Source: Gammaproteobacteria bacterium
Lineage (GTDB): Bacteria; Pseudomonadota; Gammaproteobacteria; UWMA-0217
Direction of reading: 5' to 3'
DNA: 54,386 nt
Assembly (NCBI GenBank): GCA_026981985.1
Contig: JALSHZ010000121.1
Span: forward strand, 81,168-135,553
A program made the position numbers and the translations under genes. Below are positions 16,546 through 24,800 of the stretch, piece after piece. The notes beneath the pieces are model-generated. The model saw only the letters and a program-made list of their open reading frames with translations, was not told where the DNA came from and made no database searches. Numbering within the stretch: the stretch's first letter is position 1; each line of letters opens with the position of its first letter.

Positions 16546-17199
16546 CTACTCGTAACCAAAAATCCAGCGGATGAGCGACTGGTCGCGCAGATTGAAGCTG
16601 CTTTCGCGCTCCGGATGCCACATCAGGCCGCCGACCTGGCGATCACGCATCAGCGCGGCCTCGACCCAGTTGTCGTTGGTGGTGGCCAGTGAATACAGCG
16701 ATGGGTGCAGCTCGTCGAACGGAATGCCGTACTCGTGATCGGAGTTGACTGTGCGAATACCAGACCAGCCGATGCCGTCGGGGCCGTTCTGGGCGCGAAT
16801 CGGGTGCGTTGTGTTGACATGCACACGACAGTCGATCTTCGTGAGTTTGCCACCGACATGCAGCTGAATCTGCTCCATGCCGCGGGAAATGCCGAATATC
16901 GGCAACTCCTTTTGCAGAAAATATTCCAGCAACGCCTGTTCGGTGGCGTCGCGCCGGCTATTGTCGCCAATATCATTGCCGCCGCTGAGAATCAGGCCGT
17001 CGATACCGTGACGAGTAACGTAGTCGATGGCGCTTTCCCGACCGACGTTGGGAATGGGTGTCCAATTGACTTCCGGCAATGCGAACTTCATATAAGCATG
17101 CCAGTTGTGAGAAAGGGTATCGCAGGGCTCGTCTGGTTGCTGCGCATACACTTCTCGCATGGTGATACCGATATGCTTGCTTCCGTTCGCTCGGGTCAT
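16546..17199 (-). CDS. Class I glutamine-amidotransferase-like protein with Ser in place of the nucleophile Cys
   Basis: A 217-residue protein of the gamma-glutamyl-GABA hydrolase-like branch: ILSGGNDIG (about 70-78), the nucleophile elbow GISRGMEQ, and GGLMWHPERE with H195 and E197 of the triad. The nucleophile position is Ser105 (codon TCC) where active enzymes have Cys (GICRGMQ), so normal glutamine hydrolysis is doubtful. It lies on the opposite strand between the efflux adaptor and the FetB-type gene, and its 5' end shares a 197-bp divergent region with the latter. A GGA ribosome-binding site lies 8 bases before the start. Confidence 0.82.
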   Translation of the reverse strand: MTRANGSKHIGITMREVYAQQPDEPCDTLSHNWHAYMKFALPEVNWTPIPNVGRESAIDYVTRHGIDGLILSGGNDIGDNSRRDATEQALLEYFLQKELPIFGISRGMEQIQLHVGGKLTKIDCRVHVNTTHPIRAQNGPDGIGWSGIRTVNSDHEYGIPFDELHPSLYSLATTNDNWVEAALMRDRQVGGLMWHPERESSFNLRDQSLIRWIFGYE

Positions 17200-17396
17200 G
17201 AGTCAGATCCATCTTTGTTGTTGGTTATCTTGCTCGCCGGTCAACACTGCGGTGAGCACGGCCGACACTGTAAGCACTGGCCACTGGCTGGTACAGGATC
17301 GGCTTCAAGGAAAAACACCATCCATAGCTGGGAATCGGCGGTTTCGGGCTCAACGGGAAACTGGTCACGCCATTTCGTGATCGCAGGGGAGCGCTG

Positions 17397-18116
17397 ATGG
17401 AAAACCAAGTCACGCCAATTGCACTATCCAGTCTGCTCTACGTGATTGGCCCTGCATTGCTGGTAGCGTTGCTATTGGTGCGTTGGTCGCTGGACTGGCG
17501 CAAGGCTGTCTATGCTCTGGGGCGTATGCTGGGGCAGTTGTTGCTGGTTGGGTATTTTCTTGCGTGGATATTTGACAATGCGACCGCGTGGATCGTCCTC
17601 GGCATGTTGATGGTCATGGTCACCGCTTCGAGTTGGATTGCGTTGTCCTCGCTGGAGACGGGGCGCCTGGCGTTACTGCCGGCATCGTTTATTGCGACCT
17701 TCACTGGCGGTGGCGTGATGCTATTGTTGGTGACTCAAGGAGTGCTCGATACGCAGCCGTGGTATTCGCCGCGTCACGTCATTCCGCTTGCTGGCATGAT
17801 CTTCGCCAATGCAATGAATGCTGTCAGCCTCGCGGCGGAACGCATGGCGTCTGAAGTCGCACGTGGCGCGAGCTGGCTCGAAGCGCGCAATATGGCGATG
17901 AATGCCGCGTTGATTCCAGTGACCAATGCGCTGTTTGCAGTGGGTATTGTCTCGTTGCCAGGCATGATGACCGGGCAAATCCTTGCGGGTGTCGATCCCT
18001 TTGTCGCGGCGCGTTATCAAATCATGGTGATGTCTATGATTTTTGCATCTGCCGGGTTATCTGCCGCGCTTTTTCTTGTGCTGTCGAAACACCATTTTGC
18101 TGAAGCCGATGATTGA
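17397..18116 (+). CDS. fetB: FetB-type (UPF0014) ABC permease
   Basis: A 239-residue polytopic membrane protein of the UPF0014 family, whose E. coli member FetB works with the ATPase FetA in iron export. Diagnostic motifs are HVIPLAGMIFANAMNAVSL and VGIVSLPGMMTGQILAGVDP followed by ARYQIMVM. Seven hydrophobic segments are evident. A strong ribosome-binding site (GGGGAG) precedes ATG 17397. No FetA-like ATPase adjoins it; the next gene, 32 bp downstream, is an RND pump, so the two are probably co-transcribed. Metal export is inferred from the family only. Confidence 0.85.
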   Translation: MENQVTPIALSSLLYVIGPALLVALLLVRWSLDWRKAVYALGRMLGQLLLVGYFLAWIFDNATAWIVLGMLMVMVTASSWIALSSLETGRLALLPASFIATFTGGGVMLLLVTQGVLDTQPWYSPRHVIPLAGMIFANAMNAVSLAAERMASEVARGASWLEARNMAMNAALIPVTNALFAVGIVSLPGMMTGQILAGVDPFVAARYQIMVMSMIFASAGLSAALFLVLSKHHFAEADD

Positions 18117-18148
18117 GAAACCCCCGCTGCTCCGGAGTGACTGCTGAC

Positions 18149-21100
18149 ATGCATGGCATGATTGCCTGGTTCGCCCGCAATGACGTCGCCGCCAACCTGC
18201 TGATGGTCGTCATCATCGCGCTCGGACTCTATTCCTCGGTCAACCTGATCCCGCTGGAAATTTTTCCTGACACCTCGCGCAATATTATTACCGTCGAGGC
18301 CACCTATCGCGGTGCATCGCCGGCAGAGGTCGAGCAGGCGGTGAACCTGCGCATCGAAGAGTCGGTTGCGGATATCATCGGTATCGACAATCTCTATTCC
18401 AATGCGTTGGAGGGTGTTGCGCGGATCAGGCTCGAATTGCTCGGCGGTTATGATCCCGAGCGCCTGCTGGCGGAAGTCAAAAATCGGCTTGACGTGCTGC
18501 GGGCACAACTACCGGTAGAGGTCGAAACGCTGACCGCCAGCATTCTCAGCCGTAGCCGCGAAGTTATCAGCGTCGTGGTCAGCGGTGATCTCGATGAACG
18601 TTCCTTGCGTACGTTGGCGCAAGAGGTGCGTGATGATATTACGCGGCTGCCGGATGTCACCCAGGTAAGTCTGTCGGGTGTACGCCGTTTTGAAATTGCC
18701 GTGGAGGTACCGCGCGAAACCCTGCAAGCCTATGGCCTGACCCTGGGCGATATTGCCAATGCAGTTGCCGCCTATTCTCGTGATATCCCCGGTGGCTCGA
18801 TCGGCACCCGCGGCGGCGAGGTACTGCTGCGCAGTTTGGGGCAGGCCTATCGTGCCGAAGAGTTCGCTGACATTCCCGTATTGACCAGTGAAAAAGGTGC
18901 GCGCGTCACGCTGGGACAGATCGCCACGATCAAAGACGATTTTGAGGAAAACCCGATCTACGCATTGTTCGATGGCCGCCCCGCCATGGAGATCGACGTC
19001 TTCCGGGTCGGCAAGCAAAGCGCGATCGGTGTTTCCAACGCGGTCAAGGAATACCTGCTACGCAAGACCGCCGAGCTCCCACCCGGTGTCACGCTTTCGT
19101 ACTGGCGCGATCGCGCCGCCTATGTCAATGCACGACTGACGACCTTGCTGAAAAGCGCCCTCCAGGGCGGCATACTTATTTTCTTGCTGTTGACCCTGTT
19201 TTTACGTTTGTCTGTTGCGATCTGGGTGTGTGTTGGCATCCCGATCAGCTTTCTTGGCGCATTGGCGCTGATGCCGCACTTCGGTGTGACCTTGAACCTG
19301 ATCAGCCTGTTCGCCTTTATTCTGGTGCTCGGCATCGTCGTCGATGATGCCATTGTCACCGGCGAGAATATATTTACCCATCTGCGCCGAGCCGAAGATC
19401 CGACCGAGGCAGCCATTCGCGGCACCCAGGAAATTGCGGTACCGGTAACGTTCGGCGTGTTGACCACCGTAGCCGCCTTTCTGCCCTTGCTGATGGTCGC
19501 AGGTGCGCGCGGGCCTATTTTTGCACAGATCCCGATGATCGTAATTCCGGTATTACTTTTCTCACTGATTGAGTCCAAGCTGATCTTGCCGGCCCACCTC
19601 AAGCATGTGCATCTCGAACGTGACAAGGCACACCGCCTCAACCGCCTGCAACGAATGCAGCGTACGGTTGCCAATGGGCTGGAACAGTTCGTTGAAAACT
19701 ACTATCGCCCGATACTGGAAAAAGCGCTTACCTATCGCTATGCCAGTGTTGCGATATTTGTTGTGATAGCACTGATTATTTTCGCGATCGTATTCAGCGG
19801 ACGCCTTGGCTTTACCTTCTTTCCGCGTATCCAAAGCGAAGTGGCGCGGGTCAAGTTGGTCATGGAACGCGGTGTTCCCGTCGAGGTCACCGAAAGACAT
19901 ATTCGACGCATTACCCAGATCGCGATAGAAATGCAGGAAAAATATCGCGACCCCGTTACCGGCGACAGTATTATCGAGCACATCATGTCGAATGTTGGGC
20001 AGGTGCGCTCCAGTAGTGGTCAGGGCGCACGTGGTGAATCCCATCTGGGCCGTGTCAGCTTCGAAGTCACGCCGCCGGAAAAACGCAGTCTGACGATTAC
20101 CAGTACGCAATTACTGAAAGAGTGGCGCCAGAAGATCGGCCAGATACCCGGTGCCAAGGAAGCCGAGTTCAAGGCCGAGATTGGCCATGCGGGCGCGCCG
20201 ATCGCGGTGCAGCTGGAAGGGCACGATCTCGATGCGCTGCAAAAGGCCGCCGATGAATTGAAAGCCTATCTCGCCGAGATGGAGGGTGTTTTCGATATTC
20301 GCGACACCTTTGAAACCGGTAAAGAAGAAATCAAAATTCGCCTCAAACCCACGGCGGAAGTGTTGGGTATTTCCCTGGTCGAAATTGGTAGCCAGGTGAG
20401 AGCCGCATTTTTTGGCGATGAGGCACAGCGGATTCAGCGCAATAATGATGATATTCGTATCATGGTCAGGCTGCCAAAATCGGAGCGTAGTTCGATAGCC
20501 GATCTTGAGCAGCTCTATATCAAAACAAAAAGCGGTGCCCAAGTGCCACTTAAAGAGCTGGCTGAACTCGAAGTCGGACGTGGATACGCCACCATTGTTC
20601 GCGTCAATCGGGCACGCACGGTAACGGTCAAAGCAGACATCAACAAGAAAAACACCAATATCAATCTGATCACTGCTGATCTTGCTGATTATCTGCCGAA
20701 ATTATTACAGCGCTACCCTGGGCTGCGCTTCAGCTTTCAGGGTGAGCAGAAAGAGCAGAAAGAGTCCATGCAAAGTCTCAAGTGGGGCATGCTGTTTGTG
20801 CTATTTATTATCTACTCGCTGCTGGCAATTCCTTTCCGCTCCTATATCCAGCCCCTGATCGTCATGTCGATCATTCCGTTCAGCGTCGCGGGCGCCATTC
20901 TTGGGCACATGATCATGGGCATGAACCTGAGCATGATGAGTGTCATGGGGATGTTGGCACTGGCGGGTGTCGTGGTGAATGACAGCCTGGTGCTGGTGGA
21001 TTATGTCAACAAACTGCGGCGGGCGGGTTCGACGCTGGATGAGGCCATAAGAAATGCCGCTGCTGCGCGCTTTCGGCCCATATTGCTTACCTCGCTCACC

Positions 21101-21277
21101 ACTTTTTTCGGCCTGATGCCGCTGATACTAGAAAAATCGACCCAGGCGCAGTTTCTTATTCCCATGGCGATATCGCTTGGCTTCGGCATCATATTCGCGA
21201 CGTTCCTGACCCTGCTGCTGATCCCCGTCAGCTACCTGATTCTCGAAGATGCGAGGAAGCTTCTACAAAAGCTGTGA
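18149..21277 (+). CDS. RND efflux pump, HAE1 (AcrB-like) family inner-membrane transporter
   Basis: A 1042-residue proton-driven pump with the standard duplicated layout: helix 1, large periplasmic loop (about 35-330), six helices, then helix 7, a second loop and helices 8-12. The proton-relay region LGIVVDDAIVTGENIF lies in helix 4, and the second-half counterpart is ALAGVVVNDSLVLVDYVN. Start 18149 (MHGMIAWFARNDVAANLL) matches family members and has GGAG upstream; the frame stays open to 18113 but overlaps fetB. It should pair with the channel and adaptor at 13969-16465. Substrate cannot be inferred. Confidence 0.93.
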   Translation: MHGMIAWFARNDVAANLLMVVIIALGLYSSVNLIPLEIFPDTSRNIITVEATYRGASPAEVEQAVNLRIEESVADIIGIDNLYSNALEGVARIRLELLGGYDPERLLAEVKNRLDVLRAQLPVEVETLTASILSRSREVISVVVSGDLDERSLRTLAQEVRDDITRLPDVTQVSLSGVRRFEIAVEVPRETLQAYGLTLGDIANAVAAYSRDIPGGSIGTRGGEVLLRSLGQAYRAEEFADIPVLTSEKGARVTLGQIATIKDDFEENPIYALFDGRPAMEIDVFRVGKQSAIGVSNAVKEYLLRKTAELPPGVTLSYWRDRAAYVNARLTTLLKSALQGGILIFLLLTLFLRLSVAIWVCVGIPISFLGALALMPHFGVTLNLISLFAFILVLGIVVDDAIVTGENIFTHLRRAEDPTEAAIRGTQEIAVPVTFGVLTTVAAFLPLLMVAGARGPIFAQIPMIVIPVLLFSLIESKLILPAHLKHVHLERDKAHRLNRLQRMQRTVANGLEQFVENYYRPILEKALTYRYASVAIFVVIALIIFAIVFSGRLGFTFFPRIQSEVARVKLVMERGVPVEVTERHIRRITQIAIEMQEKYRDPVTGDSIIEHIMSNVGQVRSSSGQGARGESHLGRVSFEVTPPEKRSLTITSTQLLKEWRQKIGQIPGAKEAEFKAEIGHAGAPIAVQLEGHDLDALQKAADELKAYLAEMEGVFDIRDTFETGKEEIKIRLKPTAEVLGISLVEIGSQVRAAFFGDEAQRIQRNNDDIRIMVRLPKSERSSIADLEQLYIKTKSGAQVPLKELAELEVGRGYATIVRVNRARTVTVKADINKKNTNINLITADLADYLPKLLQRYPGLRFSFQGEQKEQKESMQSLKWGMLFVLFIIYSLLAIPFRSYIQPLIVMSIIPFSVAGAILGHMIMGMNLSMMSVMGMLALAGVVVNDSLVLVDYVNKLRRAGSTLDEAIRNAAAARFRPILLTSLTTFFGLMPLILEKSTQAQFLIPMAISLGFGIIFATFLTLLLIPVSYLILEDARKLLQKL

Positions 21278-21311
21278 TCAAACAGCCATGTCACCCGGTG
21301 AGCTATGCGGA

Positions 21312-21743
21312 TTATTCGCCGACGTGTTGGCCTTGATTGAGCGAAGCCTTGATGGCGGCAATGGCTTTGTCCAGTTCCGCATCGAGTTCGGCGGCGATTT
21401 TTTTTATCGCGGTGTCGCCATCTTCCCGTTTCTCGATGCGGCGAAGCAGCGTGGCGATGTGTTCGCCGCCGTAGATCGCCGTGGCGCCTTTCATGCGGTG
21501 GGCTAATTTCGATGCTTCGTCCCACTGCTCGTTTTCAACTAGTTGGGCAATCTCGTGTTTCTGCTGGGTCAGCGTATCGACCGTTTTGGCCAGCAGCTCG
21601 GCGATGCTTTCCTCACCCAGCGTTTTGGTGAGCCGCTGGATGGTTGTGGCAACCTCAGTGACGGTTTGTTCACCGGGGGCGTGTGCCAGCCTGGTGCTGA
21701 GCTCGGTAACCAAGTATTTGGGGGGCGATGGATTTGCTGACAT
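21312..21743 (-). CDS. Hpt-domain phosphotransfer protein
   Basis: A 143-residue cytoplasmic protein with a C-terminal histidine phosphotransfer domain. The phosphoacceptor is H82 in the motif AHRMKGATAIYGG, followed by a four-helix-bundle pattern (HIATLLRRIEKREDGD; LDAELDKAIAAIKASL). The N-terminal 55 residues are Ser/Thr-rich with no recognised domain. It would relay phosphate between a hybrid kinase and a response regulator, but neither lies in this window. It sits between the RND pump (convergent) and the CHAT protein gene (same strand, 134 bp apart). Confidence 0.85.
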   Translation of the reverse strand: MSANPSPPKYLVTELSTRLAHAPGEQTVTEVATTIQRLTKTLGEESIAELLAKTVDTLTQQKHEIAQLVENEQWDEASKLAHRMKGATAIYGGEHIATLLRRIEKREDGDTAIKKIAAELDAELDKAIAAIKASLNQGQHVGE

Positions 21744-21877
21744 AGCCTTATTCAGGGTGCAAAGAAGAAGGTGGCATATCTGATCGTGTTATCGACGGTT
21801 GATCTAAACCAGCATTCTATTACAACAGTTGTGGCACCAGCATAGCTGCGCTTCAGGCCTGATCTGCTTGCCACTCG

Positions 21878-24800
21878 TCAGGCTTGCCCGCTATCAACCG
21901 CATCCGGCACACCCTGCCAGCGATCCACCAGCAGCTGAAGGTTGCGCCGTGCTTCGACAGCGGCGCGGCTGCGGCGGCGCTGCGTCATAGCCAGCAGAAA
22001 GCGCAGGGTCTCGATGCTGGAGCGGTGTTCGCGGAGCGAACCATAGCGGCGGCAGGTGGTGGCAAAGGCTTCGCTGAGTTCATCGACGTGCGCTGCCAGC
22101 TCGTGACCGCCGTCACTGGCGACTGCGTCGGCTGCGAGGTAGCGGGTGAGGCGGCTTTCGATCTGGCCGATGGCGCACCAGAAGTCGGGGTGATCCTGGC
22201 ACCGCTGTTGCAAGACGGCATCCACCTGATCGAGCCAGGTGCTGAATTCCGGCAGTTCATCGCGACGACCGCGCCAGCTGCGGACGATGGTGGCCAGCAG
22301 CCAGTTGAGCAATGGGTAGGGGTCGGCTTCGCCATGGCGGTCGAAATAGAGCTGATGGGCTTCGTGATACCAGCGCGAGACCTGATCAATGGCGGCGCTG
22401 CGTTCGTCGCTGTTGGCGGCGGTCAGTGCGCGGCGTTTCCAGGCGCTGCCGAGCAGGGCGTAGCGTTCACTGGTTGGCGCGAGCCGGGCCAGCTGCTCCA
22501 GGCGTTCGATGGCTTCGTGCAGCAATTGCTCGTCCTCGGGTTCGAGGCGGCCTTGTCTCTCGTAGCGCTGCCCGGCCAGCCGTACCAGCATGTTGGCATA
22601 GTGCTCCAGTGCATTGAGGCTGAGGTCTTGCTGATCGGTGGTCAGCGCGCGGCGGTGATAGTGAATCGATTCCTCATACTCGCCCAGTTCGCCCCAGGCC
22701 AGCGCGGTCGTACTCAACAGGGCGCTGTCGCCATGCCATTCCGGCGGCGCCTGACGCAACAGGCGGCGCAGTTCGTTACGCAGTAAGTCCATGTCCTCGC
22801 TGCCGGCGCTGCTGGCGCGCTGGCGCAGATCCTTCAGATACAACGTCATTTCGCGTGGAATGGTGAATTCCGGCCCCATGTGACTGCGGCTGCTGCCGGC
22901 TGCGGTGCCGTGGAGGCGAAAATTGGGATCACCGTAGCATTGATAGGCGCCCCAGGTATTGCTGTCAGGTTGGTCGCGGTATACCGCCCGGCGTGCATCG
23001 AGCACGGCACTGCCAAAGCAGGCGTTGTCGGCGACCATGCGTTGATAGAACACCTCGGCGAAGCGCAGTGCGGCACCATCGTCGACCGCCCAGCCAGCGG
23101 CGATGACGCAGCGGGCGCCCTCCTCGATCAGTTGCGTGGCGAGGCTGGCGGCCAGCAGGTTGGGGCGCAAGCCGGTTTCGAAGCCGTCTTCCGGCGCCCG
23201 GTCCCGCCCCAGGTGGCAGCAGTTGATGAACACCAGATCGGGCATTGCCGGCATCTGGCTGATTTCGGCGGCGGTGAGGAACATGCCATTGCCCAGCACC
23301 ATGCCGCTGACCAGCTCGCCGGCTGCGTTGGCCGAGTCCTGGTAGTCATAGACGCCATGTCCGGCGAGGTGCAGGATGCGGTAGGGCCGTGCATAGAGTG
23401 CAGCAATGATGTGTTCAGCATTGCTGCGCAGCAGCGAGCGGCTGGTGTCATAGTCGTGGCGGGACAGCAGCGTCCTTACCTGATCGGCTTCCTGCTGCGC
23501 GCCGGGCAGTTCGGTAAAGTCGGATTTTGGATCACCGATGACCAGCGCTTCGTGCAGATCGGGTGGCGCCGGGTTGCGGCGAAAACGGCTCACCACGAGT
23601 TGGCGGATCAGGCCGGCCTGTACCGCGATGGGGCGAGCCGCGCCGTTGTTGCTGCGTTGTTGCAGCAGTTCCCAAGGGTAACGTGCGGCGCTGCGATCGA
23701 GAATCAGCAGGGTGTCGTCGCGTTGCGGTGCCTGATGCTTGAACTCGGTGGGCACCAGTAGTTCGAATAGCGTGGTGGCAACATCGGCATCGTTGCGTGT
23801 GGTTGTGGTGGCGCGTTCGATAAACCGATCGATCAACTGGCGTTGTGTCTGTACCAGCCGGGCTTCGGCGCGGGCGCGCTGTGTGAGATAGACGAAATTC
23901 AGTGCGCCGCGCTCACCCTGACTGATGCGCAAGCGTTCCCACCAGTCATCGCCTTCGCTCCAGACGATACGCTCACGGCCACCGCGGGTCTCGCGGATGC
24001 CCGGCGTCAGGCTGATGCCATTGCGGAACTCGATATTGTGGCACAGGCCCTGCAATACCCTGGCGGCCTGAACCGCGCGGTCGAGAAACAGCTCGACGAA
24101 TTCGATCGATTGCAAACGCAGCGGCGTGAAGCCCTTTTGTGCCACCAATGCCTTGTTGGCATCCTGTGCGCCACGCAGCAGCGCGGTCAGGGCGTCTTCC
24201 ATGCTGATGCCGCCACTGCCACTGCCGACCAGCAGGCAACTGATGCCCAGTGGCTGGTTGCTGGCAAAGCCATTGTCGTGCAGATGGCGGATATAGGTCA
24301 GCACGCCGTGGCGCATCGAGCTTTGCAACTGTGCCGGCGACAGACTGCCGAGCTGACCGAGGCCGATGATGATGGCGCCGAACAAGCGTGCGTCGCTATC
24401 GGGCTGGTCGCGCAGAAACACGCTGGCGGTATTGGCTGCGCCGGGATAGAGGCCTAGCTCGCGGCTTTGGCTCAGGCGGTTGTCGAGGCTGCGGTCGAGG
24501 ACGCGCTCGGCGCTGACGATGACGTCATTTTCGTAGTGCCCGGCCATGATCGGGTGGCGGGCGTAGCGCAGGTCGCCGTGGGTGACGCTCGCCTGCAGCA
24601 GCGGCAATGTGTCGCGGGGCTGTGGTGGTGCAACACCCAGGAAGGCGGCGCGGGCCAGGTCGTTGTCGTCGGGGTAGAGATCCAGTGTCTCGATACCGCG
24701 GCTGGGTGCGCGGCTGACCGTGGCGGTGGGTGGCTGGCGTTCGAGTCGGCTGGTGAATCCGGTGGTGAGGATCTCGACGATCGCGGCTTGCTGATCAGCG

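Noticed and set aside
16546-17199. Calling the amidotransferase-like gene puuD (gamma-glutamyl-GABA hydrolase)
   Set aside because: The nucleophile is Ser, not Cys, and no putrescine-utilisation gene lies nearby.
16462-17397. + strand frames between the efflux adaptor and fetB
   Set aside because: They lie opposite the amidotransferase-like gene and lack recognisable features or ribosome-binding sites.
21884-24457. Long + strand frames opposite the CHAT gene
   Set aside because: They are Ala/Gly/Val/Gln-rich mirror frames of a GC-rich reverse-strand gene with clear catalytic motifs.
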